A DNA stretch of 57,059 nucleotides, taken from an uncultured Coriobacteriaceae bacterium (GTDB taxonomy: Bacteria > Actinomycetota > Coriobacteriia > Coriobacteriales > Atopobiaceae). Made by a program: the position numbers and the translations under genes. The notes beneath the pieces were generated by a model. That model did no database searches, was not told the DNA's origin, and worked only from the letters and a program-made list of their open reading frames with translations. The stretch lies in assembly GCA_902777325.1 (NCBI GenBank), contig CACYTH010000030.1, positions 1 to 57,059 on the forward strand. Reading direction: 5' to 3'. This document shows positions 16,774 through 24,581 of this stretch, one piece after another. The first letter of the stretch is position 1; each line of letters opens with the position of its first letter.

Positions 16774-17877
16774 ATGTCCTTCTCCCTGCCCACATATACC
16801 GCACCTGACTTTGACAAGCCGTACTACCAGCATGTTCCCGACGTCCAGTGGGCCGTCTGCGACATGGACGGCGTGGCGCCGGCGGGCTTCCACAGCACGT
16901 CGATGCACCCCGAGTACCTCAAGGTCGACGGCCAGTGGAGGCTGCTGCCCGACATCATGATGGACGACGTCGTGCGCCTTACGGCAAAGGACGAACTGGA
17001 GGTCGTGCCCGGGCGCAACCTGCGAAGGGGCGACCGCGTGGCCGTTGGCCGCAGCGACCATGGCGAGGAGGGCATCCTCATCTGGACGATGGGCTTCGAG
17101 ACGGTGTCGGAGTCGTCCGGCGACGCCTTTGCCTTCCGCCAGAACCGCAGTCGCGAGACCTCCTACGCACGTGACTACGACCGTCTCGTCGAGCTGCTCA
17201 AGTACGAGAAGGCCACCGGTGGCAATGTGCTGTGGGTGATGGGCCCCGCCTTTACCTTTGACGCCGGCGCGCGCCATGCCATGCAGCGCATGGTGGAGGC
17301 GGGCTACGTGCACGGCGTGCTCGGCGGCAACGCCCTGGCCACCCACGACCTCGAGGGCGCCCTCCTGCACACCGCTCTTGGCCAGGACATCTACTCACAG
17401 GAGTCCATGCCGCAGGGCCACTACAACCACATCGACGTCATCAACGAGGTGCGTCGCTCCGGCTCGATCCCGCAGTTCATCGAGGACCACAGCATCGGTG
17501 ACGGCATCATGTACGCGCTGGTCAAGCAGGGAGTCCCCTTTGTCCTGGCAGGCTCCATCCGTGACGACGGGCCCCTGCCCGAGGTAGTCGGCGACGCCTA
17601 CGACGCACAGGACGCCATGTGCACCCTCATCCGCAAGTCGACGACGATCATCTGCATGGCCACGATGCTGCATTCCATCGCCACGGGCAACCTCGCGGCG
17701 TCATACTGCCTCACCCCCGAGGGCGACGTGCGTCCCAAGTTCTTCTACGCGGTGGACGCGACCGAGTTCGCCGTCAACAAGCTGCGCGACCGCGGCAGCC
17801 TCTCGGCCACGACCATCGTCACCAACGCACGCGACTTCATCAACAACGTGGCTCGCGGGGTCGGAGCGCTCGACTAG
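16774..17877 (+). CDS. LOR/SDH-type protein, possible ornithine cyclodeaminase
   Basis: 367 residues matching the conserved region of the LOR/SDH family (TIGR00300-type). Recognisable stretches are GGNALATHDLEGAL, HYNHIDVINEVRRSGSI, DGIMYALVKQGVPFVLAGSIRDDGPLPEV and AVDATEFAVNKLRDRGS. Archaeal members act as ornithine cyclodeaminases (ornithine to proline plus ammonia), and a related domain forms the C-terminal half of cyanobacterial arginine dihydrolase. The reaction here is inferred from family only. The glycine-rich GGN and GSIRDDG segments could bind NAD. The start was chosen at the ATG with AGGAG seven bases upstream. It stands alone between divergent dCMP deaminase and the hydrogenase operon, so no pathway partner is apparent. 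Confidence 0.75.
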   Translation: MSFSLPTYTAPDFDKPYYQHVPDVQWAVCDMDGVAPAGFHSTSMHPEYLKVDGQWRLLPDIMMDDVVRLTAKDELEVVPGRNLRRGDRVAVGRSDHGEEGILIWTMGFETVSESSGDAFAFRQNRSRETSYARDYDRLVELLKYEKATGGNVLWVMGPAFTFDAGARHAMQRMVEAGYVHGVLGGNALATHDLEGALLHTALGQDIYSQESMPQGHYNHIDVINEVRRSGSIPQFIEDHSIGDGIMYALVKQGVPFVLAGSIRDDGPLPEVVGDAYDAQDAMCTLIRKSTTIICMATMLHSIATGNLAASYCLTPEGDVRPKFFYAVDATEFAVNKLRDRGSLSATTIVTNARDFINNVARGVGALD

Positions 17878-17910
17878 CGCTGCTGACAGACAGACGACAA
17901 CCTCTCCCAC

Positions 17911-17971
17911 CTGCCAAATGGGGTAACCCCTTTTGGCATGGGATGCCACGGGGGGTTACCCCCTTTGGCAG
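17911..17971. repeat. two palindromic intergenic repeat units
   Basis: Unit 17911-17938 and unit 17944-17970 are each near-palindromes with arms like TGCCAAANGGGGT and ACCCC.TTTGGCA. The pair can also fold on each other. The same element recurs at 31651-31735 and 32922-32950. It sits between a gene end and the hydrogenase operon promoter region (18000-18109), where I see only a weak -10-like TATGAT at 18055. Confidence 0.8.
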
Positions 17972-18109
17972 GTTGCTGCCCAGACATGGAAAAGTGCGAC
18001 CTTCCCGCGCTTCTCCCCAGCTCATCAGGCATAACGGAGCAGGGGCCAATCTGGTATGATTCGAAGTTACGTAGTTTTGCTCGGATTATCAGATAGGGGG
18101 TTTGATTCC

Positions 18110-18607
18110 ATGCAAAAGAAAATCAGCAACCTGCCCTTCAAGGGTACAAAGGAGCAGGAAGACGAGCTGAAGGCCGTCATCGCTGAGCACTGCCACGACA
18201 AGAGCAACGTCATGGTCGTCATGCAGAAGGCACAGGACATCTACGGCTACCTGCCCATCGAGGTGCAGGAGATGATTGCCGACGGAATGGGCGTGCCTCT
18301 GGAGAAGGTCTACGGCGTGGCAACGTTCTATGCCCAGTTCGCGCTCTCGCCCAAGGGTGAGTACAACATCTCCGTCTGCCTCGGCACCGCCTGCTACGTC
18401 AAGGGCTCCGGCGACGTCCTCGAGCGCCTCAAGGAGAAGCTCGGCATCGACGTGGGCGAGTGCACGCCCGACGAGAGGTTCTCGCTCGAGGCCTGTCGCT
18501 GCATCGGCGCCTGCGGCCTGGCGCCCGTCCTCACCGTCAACGAGGAGGTCTACGGCCGTCTCGTTCCCGATGACGTGGACGACATTCTGGCCAAGTACGC
18601 CAAGTAA
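18110..18607 (+). CDS. NuoE/HndA-like [2Fe-2S] subunit of bifurcating hydrogenase
   Basis: 165 residues, thioredoxin-fold [2Fe-2S] protein. The cluster cysteines are Cys90 and Cys95 in CLGTAC and Cys131 and Cys135 in CIGAC. The family corresponds to NuoE of complex I, HndA of the Desulfovibrio NADP-reducing hydrogenase and HydC of Thermotoga. It passes electrons between the flavin subunit and the hydrogenase. It is the first gene of a same-strand run that ends with NuoF- and HydA-like genes, so a multimeric electron-bifurcating [FeFe]-hydrogenase is expected in the cytosol. AGGGGG lies upstream of the chosen ATG; an in-frame ATG at 18056 has no such site and would add 18 residues unlike the family. 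Confidence 0.92.
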   Translation: MQKKISNLPFKGTKEQEDELKAVIAEHCHDKSNVMVVMQKAQDIYGYLPIEVQEMIADGMGVPLEKVYGVATFYAQFALSPKGEYNISVCLGTACYVKGSGDVLERLKEKLGIDVGECTPDERFSLEACRCIGACGLAPVLTVNEEVYGRLVPDDVDDILAKYAK

Positions 18608-18651
18608 CCATCCGACACAAACGACGCGGTCACGCCTTAAGGGACAAGAAC

Positions 18652-19005
18652 ATGAAAATCTCTGAAATCAGGGACCTTCTGGAGGCAGAGGTTCTGTGCT
18701 GTGAGGATAGCCTCGACCAGGAGGTCTTCACCGCCTGCGGAAGCGACATGATGAGCGACGTCCTCAAGTACGTCAAGGACCAGGCAGTACTGCTCACCGG
18801 CCTGTGCAATCCGCAGGTCATCAGAACGGCCGAGATGATGGACATGGTGTGCATCGTGTTCGTCCGCGACAAGATGCCGACCGACGTCATGGTGTCCATG
18901 GCAGAGGATGACGGCATGGTCGTCATGACGACGGACAAGCGCATGTACGAGGCTTGCGGCACGCTGTACGCCAATGGACTCATTGGGAAGGCCACTCATG
19001 TCTGA
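18652..19005 (+). CDS. DRTGG-domain-like small protein
   Basis: 117 residues resembling the DRTGG fold found as a stand-alone protein in [FeFe]-hydrogenase operons of Clostridia and Thermotogae: an N-terminal KISEIRDLLEAEVL helix, a VLLTGLCNPQVIRTAEMMD core and a MVVMTTDKRMYEACGTLYANGL C-terminal part, split here around DG. The domain probably binds a small ligand, but none is known for these proteins. The gene overlaps the next one by 8 bp, so the two are likely translationally coupled. The role is presumably regulatory. Confidence 0.7.
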   Translation: MKISEIRDLLEAEVLCCEDSLDQEVFTACGSDMMSDVLKYVKDQAVLLTGLCNPQVIRTAEMMDMVCIVFVRDKMPTDVMVSMAEDDGMVVMTTDKRMYEACGTLYANGLIGKATHV

Positions 19006-19420
19006 GCCCCTTATCTTCCATTTTGATGTAGACGGCGAGAACTTCGCGTCCGCAGGCCAGGCGTCCACGCAAGTCAAGAAGAACCTGCGCCAGCTTGGCG
19101 TTCCTGCGGCAACCATTCGCCGTGTATCCATCGCCATGTACGAGGGCGAGATCAACATGGTGATCCATGCCAACGGCGGCACGGCCGATGTCATTGTCAA
19201 CGAGGACTACATCGAGATCATCCTGGCGGACAAGGGCCCCGGCATCCCCAACATCGAGCAGGCGATGCAGGAGGGCTTCTCCACCGCTACGGACCAGATT
19301 CGTTCCCTGGGCTTTGGCGCGGGCATGGGACTTCCCAACATGAAGCGTTACACCGACACCATGGAGATCGACACCATGGTCGGCGTGGGCACCACCATCA
19401 CCATGTACGTGTACCTCTAG
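18998..19420 (+). CDS. GHKL-type ATPase (anti-sigma/histidine kinase-like)
   Basis: 140 residues with a HATPase_c fold: N-box MYEGEINMVIHANGG, G1 box DKGPGIPNIEQAMQEG and G2 box GFGAGMGLPNMKRYTD, then GTTITMYVYL. It has no sensor or phosphoacceptor domain. Such single-domain ATPases occur as anti-sigma-factor-like kinases, and similar proteins are encoded within hydrogenase operons of anaerobes. The start at MSEPLIF overlaps the end of the DRTGG-like gene; an ATG eight codons upstream lies deeper in that gene. The partner is unknown; the neighbouring hydrogenase-like sensor candidate is the obvious one. Confidence 0.82.
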   Translation: MSEPLIFHFDVDGENFASAGQASTQVKKNLRQLGVPAATIRRVSIAMYEGEINMVIHANGGTADVIVNEDYIEIILADKGPGIPNIEQAMQEGFSTATDQIRSLGFGAGMGLPNMKRYTDTMEIDTMVGVGTTITMYVYL

Positions 19421-19448
19421 CCAATCGCCATGGGTGGAGGGGGATCTG

Positions 19449-20708
19449 ATGGCGAGCAGCACATACGAGCACTCGGTGCGGCTGGATGTCAATAAGTGCA
19501 CCGGCTGCACAACCTGCCTCAGGAGATGCCCTACGGAGGCCATTCGAATCTCCGACGGGCATGCAATAATCAACGAGGCTCGCTGCATCGACTGCGGCGA
19601 GTGCATACGCGTCTGCCAAAACCAGGCCAAGAGGGCCGTAGTCGGACGGCTCGAGGACATGGAGCGCTTCCGCTACAAGATCGCCCTGCCTGCCCCGTCG
19701 CTCTACGGCCAGTTCGACAACCTTGACGACGTTGACTATGTGCTGGACGGGCTGCTTAGGATTGGTTTCGATGACGTTTTTGAGGTCTCGAAGGCCGCTG
19801 AGCTTGTAAGTGCCTACACCAGGCAATACCTCAAGACCGAGGGCATCAGGCTCCCTGTCATCAGCTCCGCGTGCCCCGTGGTCGTGCGCCTCATAGCCCT
19901 GCGCTTCCCCTCGCTCAACGACAACGTCATGCACATGCTGCCTCCCATGGAGGTTGCAGCGACCCTTGCACGCAAACGGGCAAAGGAACGGCATCCCGAG
20001 CTTGCGGACGAGGAGATCGGCGTGTGCTTCATCTCGCCCTGCCCCGCAAAGGCCAGCTATGTGAAGAACGGCTTTGCCGACTATCAGAGCAGCGTAGATG
20101 TGGTCATCTCCATGAGCGACGTGTACTTTGCCCTCATCAGCAAGATGTCGCGCGAGAGCGAAGTGGAGATGATGACGGAGTCGGGCATGGTGGGCATCGG
20201 ATGGGCAACCTCTGGCGGCGAGGCGACGGCGCTCTTCAACGACGAGTACCTCGCGGCCGACGGCATCGAGAACGTCATCAACGTGCTTGAGCAGATTGAG
20301 AACGACAACATCCCTCCCGTCAAGTTCATCGAGTTGGATGCCTGCACGGCCGGCTGCGTGGGCGGAGTCCTTACGGTGCAGAATCCCTTCATCGCCAAGA
20401 CCAGGCTCCAGTCGCTGCGCCGCTACCTGCCCGTCTCGAAGAACTTCCTTTCGACGGAGGAGCAGCAGTACATTCCCGAGCTCTACCTGTTCAACGAGCT
20501 TCCGGAATACGAGCCGATGACGTTGCTGTCGCGCAATATGGCGGAATCCATGCGCATGATGGCCGACATCCAGAGGCTGCGCAACATGCTGCCAGGCATC
20601 GACTGCGGTGCCTGCGGTGCCCCCAGCTGCCATGCGTTGGCCGAGGACATCGTCAAGGGCAACGCAAGCCTGCAGGACTGCAAGATTCTTGAGAAGCAAG
20701 GAGGCTGA
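19449..20708 (+). CDS. [FeFe]-hydrogenase-like protein, putative H2 sensor (group C/D type)
   Basis: 419 residues. Two ferredoxin-type [4Fe-4S] motifs open the protein (Cys17, 20, 23, 27 and Cys46, 49, 52, 56). A hydrogenase large-subunit-like domain follows with altered active-site loops: SSACP where catalytic enzymes have TSCCP or TSCSP, SPCPAKASYV for MPCxxKxxE, and LDACTAGCVGG for MACxGGCxxGG. The cysteines needed to hold an H-cluster are largely kept, but alanine replaces the first cysteine of TSCCP, the proton-shuttle position. The C-terminus carries another Fe-S motif (DCGACGAPSCHALAEDIVKG). Such divergent proteins are proposed sensors rather than catalysts. The start codon has GGAGGGGG upstream; it lies among ATPase, DRTGG and PHP genes. 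Confidence 0.82.
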   Translation: MASSTYEHSVRLDVNKCTGCTTCLRRCPTEAIRISDGHAIINEARCIDCGECIRVCQNQAKRAVVGRLEDMERFRYKIALPAPSLYGQFDNLDDVDYVLDGLLRIGFDDVFEVSKAAELVSAYTRQYLKTEGIRLPVISSACPVVVRLIALRFPSLNDNVMHMLPPMEVAATLARKRAKERHPELADEEIGVCFISPCPAKASYVKNGFADYQSSVDVVISMSDVYFALISKMSRESEVEMMTESGMVGIGWATSGGEATALFNDEYLAADGIENVINVLEQIENDNIPPVKFIELDACTAGCVGGVLTVQNPFIAKTRLQSLRRYLPVSKNFLSTEEQQYIPELYLFNELPEYEPMTLLSRNMAESMRMMADIQRLRNMLPGIDCGACGAPSCHALAEDIVKGNASLQDCKILEKQGG

Positions 20709-20709
20709 G

Positions 20710-21036
20710 GTGAAGGTCAAGGAGCTGCTTGAGCATGGGTTCGAGGCCCTGTCGCTGCCCGACGGCGACCGCGAGATCGATGGCGTGTACATCGGAGACC
20801 TGCTGAGCTGGGTCATGGGCCGCGCACAGATGGACAACGCCTGGATCACGATCATGACCAACGTCAACACGATCGCGGTTGCCAGCCTTGCCGACACCTC
20901 ATGCGTGATCCTGGCCGAGGGCGTCGACATGCCCGAGGACATCCTCGAGACCGCACGTGACAAGGAGATCAACGTACTGCGCAGCAGCCAGCCCATCTAC
21001 GAGACAGCCGTGCAGCTTAGCAAGCTCGTCTCCTGA
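20710..21036 (+). CDS. second DRTGG-domain-like protein
   Basis: 108 residues starting at GTG 20710, one base past the previous stop, with AAGGAGG seven bases upstream. The sequence VKELLEHGFEALSLPDGDREIDGVYIGDLLSWVMGRA followed by TNVNTIAVASLADTSCVILAEGVDMPEDILETA is the usual pattern of stand-alone DRTGG proteins beside hydrogenases. It shares the family with 18652-19005 but little direct identity, suggesting a functional pair rather than a recent duplication. The ligand is unknown. Confidence 0.75.
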   Translation: MKVKELLEHGFEALSLPDGDREIDGVYIGDLLSWVMGRAQMDNAWITIMTNVNTIAVASLADTSCVILAEGVDMPEDILETARDKEINVLRSSQPIYETAVQLSKLVS

Positions 21037-21049
21037 TTGGTTCCCGGCC

Positions 21050-21787
21050 ATGAGCAGATACTTCTACGACTTCCACGTGCACTCCTGCCTCTCCCCTTGC
21101 GGAGACGCGGACAACACGCCCAACAACCTTGCTGGCATGGCCTTTCTCAACGGCGTGCGCATCATGGCGCTCACCGACCACAACACCTCCAAAAACTGTC
21201 CCGCCTTCTTTGCGGCCGCGCGCAGGTACGGCATCGTCCCCATCGGTGGGATGGAGCTCACCACGGCCGAGGACATCCACGCGGTGTGCCTCTTCGAGAC
21301 ACTCGATGACGCGATGGCGTTCAACGAGGAGATCGACACGCGCAGGATTCGCGTCAAGAACCGCGAGGACATCTTTGGCGAGCAGCTGATCCTCGACGAC
21401 GAGGACAACGTGATCGGACACGAGGAGGACCTTCTCATCAACGCGACCACGGTGTCCCTGGACGAGGCGCCGCTGCTTGCCGCCAAGTACGGAGGCATCT
21501 GCTATCCGGCCCACATTGACCGCCCGGCCAACGGGGCCATCGAGATTCTGGGCGACTTCCCGCACTACGTGGGATTCCACATCGCCGAGCTGCACGACAA
21601 GAGCAACAGGGACTCCTACGTGAGCACCTATGGGCTCGAGGGCATCCGCCTGCTGTTCAGCTCCGACGCCCACTACCTTGACCAGCTCAGGGAGGAAGAG
21701 GAAAACGACTGGCTCGAGCTGGACGTCGACCTCGACGACGAGGAGCTGGTCCGCAAGAAACTCTTTGAAGACCTGAGATCTAGTTAG
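21050..21787 (+). CDS. PHP-domain metal-dependent phosphoesterase-like protein
   Basis: 245 residues of the PHP family (polymerase and histidinol phosphatase fold). Metal-binding motifs are visible: HVH at residues 9-11, TDHN further on, AHIDRP in the middle and SSDAH near the C-terminus. Related proteins hydrolyse phosphate esters or nucleotides, but the substrate cannot be read from sequence. PHP proteins are commonly encoded beside DRTGG and GHKL genes in hydrogenase operons, so a regulatory nucleotide is a reasonable but unproven guess. The chosen ATG follows the preceding stop by 13 bp; no strong ribosome site is seen. Confidence 0.82.
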   Translation: MSRYFYDFHVHSCLSPCGDADNTPNNLAGMAFLNGVRIMALTDHNTSKNCPAFFAAARRYGIVPIGGMELTTAEDIHAVCLFETLDDAMAFNEEIDTRRIRVKNREDIFGEQLILDDEDNVIGHEEDLLINATTVSLDEAPLLAAKYGGICYPAHIDRPANGAIEILGDFPHYVGFHIAELHDKSNRDSYVSTYGLEGIRLLFSSDAHYLDQLREEEENDWLELDVDLDDEELVRKKLFEDLRSS

Positions 21788-21801
21788 TTGCTGGTGCCAA
21801 G

Positions 21802-22353
21802 ATGAAAGAGCTGTCACTGAACATACTGGACGTGGCCGAGAACTCCGTGAAGGCAGGCGCGTCGCTGACGCAAATCCTGCTGACGGAGGAGGGCGACGTC
21901 CTCACGCTCGAGATCGTCGACGACGGCTGCGGCATGGACGAGGACGTCGTCCGCTCCGTAATCGACCCCTTCTACACCACGCGCACGACGCGCAAGGTGG
22001 GGATGGGCATTCCGCTGCTCAAGCTCGCGTGCGAGCAGACGGGCGGCTGCCTTGACATCAGCTCCGTCACCCAGGAGGCCGACCCCGTGAGCCACGGCAC
22101 CCACGTGACGGCCACGTTCCACATGAACCATATCGACTTCACCCCACTCGGCGACCTGACCGCCTCGGTGCTGACCCTGATCCAGGGCCACCCCGACACC
22201 GACTTCCTCTTCCGGCACACGCGCAACGGCAACGTTGTCGAGCTGGATACGCGGGTGCTCCGTGAGGTGCTAGAAGATGTGCCTTTGAACAGCTATGATG
22301 TTATGAGATGGATTGAGGGGGACCTACAAGAACAGTACGAGGCGCTGTCGTAG
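21802..22353 (+). CDS. GHKL-type ATPase, second copy in hydrogenase operon
   Basis: 183 residues. The HATPase_c motifs are clear: N-box ILDVAENSVKAGASL, G1 EIVDDGCGMDED, DPFYTTRTTRKVGMGIPLLK, and GTHVTATF at the end of the fold. A C-terminal tail of about 60 residues (from FTPLGDLTASVLTL) is not part of the ATPase. Like 18998-19420 it lacks sensor and phosphoacceptor domains. The tail and motif details differ from the first copy, so the two are unlikely to be redundant. It is 14 bp downstream of the PHP gene. Confidence 0.82.
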   Translation: MKELSLNILDVAENSVKAGASLTQILLTEEGDVLTLEIVDDGCGMDEDVVRSVIDPFYTTRTTRKVGMGIPLLKLACEQTGGCLDISSVTQEADPVSHGTHVTATFHMNHIDFTPLGDLTASVLTLIQGHPDTDFLFRHTRNGNVVELDTRVLREVLEDVPLNSYDVMRWIEGDLQEQYEALS

Positions 22354-22381
22354 ACGGCAGCATTCAAGGAGAGGATTCCAT

Positions 22382-22753
22382 ATGAAATCATTAGCCGAAC
22401 TGCAGGCAATCAAGAACAGGATGAAGGACCGTGTCGTCCTGCGTGACGGCATGGAGGGCGCGCGCGTGGTTGTCGGCATGGCAACCTGTGGCATCGCCGC
22501 CGGCGCCCGCCCCGTCCTCAACGCCTTCGTCGAGGGCGTCAACAAGGAGGGCCTCGAGGGCTCCGTCACCGTCACCCAGACCGGCTGCATCGGCATCTGC
22601 CAGTATGAGCCCGTCGTCGAGGTCTTCGAGCCCGGCAAGGAGAAGGTCACCTACGTCAAGATGACTCCCGAGAAGGCCCAGGAGGTCATCGAGAAGCATC
22701 TCAAGGGCGGCCAGGTCGTATCCGAGTACACCATTGGCACCGTTGCAATCTAA
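22382..22753 (+). CDS. HndB-like (2Fe-2S) ferredoxin-fold subunit
   Basis: 123 residues with a thioredoxin-like [2Fe-2S] fold. Cysteines at 36 (ATCGIAAGA) and at 69 and 73 (TGCIGIC) are the cluster region; one ligand of a four-Cys set is missing, as is common in HndB-type proteins, so cluster binding is uncertain. HndB is the small extra subunit of the tetrameric NADP-reducing hydrogenase HndABCD. GGAGAGG lies upstream of the ATG. It directly precedes the NuoF-like gene, as hndB precedes hndC. Confidence 0.85.
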   Translation: MKSLAELQAIKNRMKDRVVLRDGMEGARVVVGMATCGIAAGARPVLNAFVEGVNKEGLEGSVTVTQTGCIGICQYEPVVEVFEPGKEKVTYVKMTPEKAQEVIEKHLKGGQVVSEYTIGTVAI

Positions 22754-22768
22754 GTTTGGAGGTTTATT

Positions 22769-24565
22769 GTGATTCGTTCACAAGTCCTAATCTGCGGCGG
22801 TACCGGCTGCACCTCCTCCGGAAGCCAGCAGATTCAAGACAAGTTCGAGGCAGAGATCAAGAAGAACGACCTTGAGGACGAGATCAAGCTCGTGCGCACG
22901 GGCTGCTTCGGCCTCTGCGAGCTCGGCCCCGTCGTCATCGTCTACCCCGATGGCACCTTCTACAGCCGCGTCACCGTGGATGACGTCGAGGAGATCGTCA
23001 CCGAGCACCTGCTCAAGGGCCGTCGCGTCGAGCGTCTCGTCTACGACGACCACGGCAAGGTCGAGGCCGACGAGTTCGGCAACATCGCCCTGTCCGACAC
23101 CACCTTCTACAAGACCCAGAACCGCGTCGTGCTGCGCAACTGCGGCGTCATCAACCCCGAGGACATCGACGAGTACATCGCGATGGACGGCTACGCGGCA
23201 CTGGGCAAGGTCCTCACCGAGATGACCCCCGACGAGGTCATCAAGGTCGTCAGCGACTCCGGCCTGCGCGGCCGTGGTGGCGGCGGCTTCCCCACCGGCC
23301 GCAAGTGGTCCTTCTGCGCCCCCATCGACGCACCGCAGAAGTACGTCGTCTGCAACGCCGACGAGGGTGACCCCGGCGCCTTCATGGACCGCTCCGTCCT
23401 CGAGGGCGACCCCCACAGCATCATCGAGGCCATGACCATCTGCGGCTATGCCTGCGGCTGCTCCAAGGGCTTCGTCTACGTGCGCGCCGAGTACCCCATC
23501 GCCGTCAAGCGCCTCTCCATCGCCATCGAGCAGGCCCGCGAGTACGGCCTCCTCGGCGAGAACATCTTTGACTCCGGCTTCGACTTCGACCTCGAGATCC
23601 GCCTGGGCGCCGGCGCCTTCGTCTGCGGCGAGGAGACGGCACTCATGACCTCCATCGAGGGCAACCGCGGCGAGCCTCGCCCGCGTCCGCCGTTCCCGGC
23701 CGTCAAGGGCCTCTTCGGCTGCCCGACCGTCGAGAACAACGTCGAGACCTTCGCCAACATCCCGCAGATCATCCTGCGCGGCGCCGAGTGGTTCGCCTCC
23801 ATGGGCACCGAGCGCTCCAAGGGCAAGATCAACCACACCGGCCTCGTCGAGATCCCCATGGGCACCACGCTCGAGCACATCATCTACGAGATCGGCGGCG
23901 GCATCCCCAACGGCAAGAAGTTCAAGGCCGCCCAGACCGGTGGCCCCTCCGGCGGCTGCATCCCGGCCAGCCTGATCGAGACCGAGGTCGACTACGACAA
24001 CCTCATTGCCATTGGCTGCATGATGGGTTCCGGTGGCCTCATCGTCATGGACGAGGACACCTGCATGGTCGACATGGCCAAGTTCTTCCTCGAGTTCACG
24101 GTCGACGAGTCCTGCGGCAAGTGCACCCCGTGCCGCGTGGGCACCAAGCGCCTCCTCGAGCTCCTGGACAAGATCACCGAGGGCAAGGGCACCATGGAGG
24201 ACCTCGACCGCATCGAGGAGCTCTGCAACTACATCAAGACCAACTCGCTGTGCGGCCTCGGCCAGACTGCCCCCAACCCCGTGCTGGCGACGCTCAAGTT
24301 CTTCCGCGACGAGTACGTGGCTCACGTGCGCGACAAGAAGTGCCCGGCAGGCGTGTGCAAGGACCTTCTCACCTTCACGATCGACCGCGACAAGTGCATC
24401 GGCTGCGGCCTGTGCTCCCGTAACTGCCCGGTCAACGCCATCACCCAGACGGACTACGTGGCACCCAAACACAAGCGCGCGTCCTACAGCATTGATGCGG
24501 AGAAGTGCATCAAATGCGGTGCCTGCATGAGCAACTGTAAGTTCAAGGCCATCAGCAAGCAGTAG
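22769..24565 (+). CDS. NuoF/HndC-like flavin and Fe-S subunit of bifurcating hydrogenase
   Basis: 598 residues. An N-terminal [2Fe-2S] domain (Cys9, Cys14, then CFGLC) precedes the NuoF core, with FMN and NADH motifs GLRGRGGGGFPTGRKW and NADEGDPGAFMDR. A [4Fe-4S] site follows (SCGKCTPCR plus a downstream Cys), and then two ferredoxin motifs at the C-terminus (CIGCGLCSRNCP and CIKCGACMSNC). This is the flavin subunit where NAD(P)+ reduction and electron bifurcation are thought to occur, together with the NuoE- and HydA-like partners. The start is GTG 22769 with GGAGG upstream. Domain order and length are normal for HndC/HydB. Confidence 0.94.
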   Translation: MIRSQVLICGGTGCTSSGSQQIQDKFEAEIKKNDLEDEIKLVRTGCFGLCELGPVVIVYPDGTFYSRVTVDDVEEIVTEHLLKGRRVERLVYDDHGKVEADEFGNIALSDTTFYKTQNRVVLRNCGVINPEDIDEYIAMDGYAALGKVLTEMTPDEVIKVVSDSGLRGRGGGGFPTGRKWSFCAPIDAPQKYVVCNADEGDPGAFMDRSVLEGDPHSIIEAMTICGYACGCSKGFVYVRAEYPIAVKRLSIAIEQAREYGLLGENIFDSGFDFDLEIRLGAGAFVCGEETALMTSIEGNRGEPRPRPPFPAVKGLFGCPTVENNVETFANIPQIILRGAEWFASMGTERSKGKINHTGLVEIPMGTTLEHIIYEIGGGIPNGKKFKAAQTGGPSGGCIPASLIETEVDYDNLIAIGCMMGSGGLIVMDEDTCMVDMAKFFLEFTVDESCGKCTPCRVGTKRLLELLDKITEGKGTMEDLDRIEELCNYIKTNSLCGLGQTAPNPVLATLKFFRDEYVAHVRDKKCPAGVCKDLLTFTIDRDKCIGCGLCSRNCPVNAITQTDYVAPKHKRASYSIDAEKCIKCGACMSNCKFKAISKQ

Positions 24566-24581
24566 AAGGAGCCCTGTAGGT

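Noticed and set aside
17911..17971. Reading the palindromic repeats as a CRISPR array
   Set aside because: Only two units, palindromic throughout, with no unique spacers of constant length and no cas genes.
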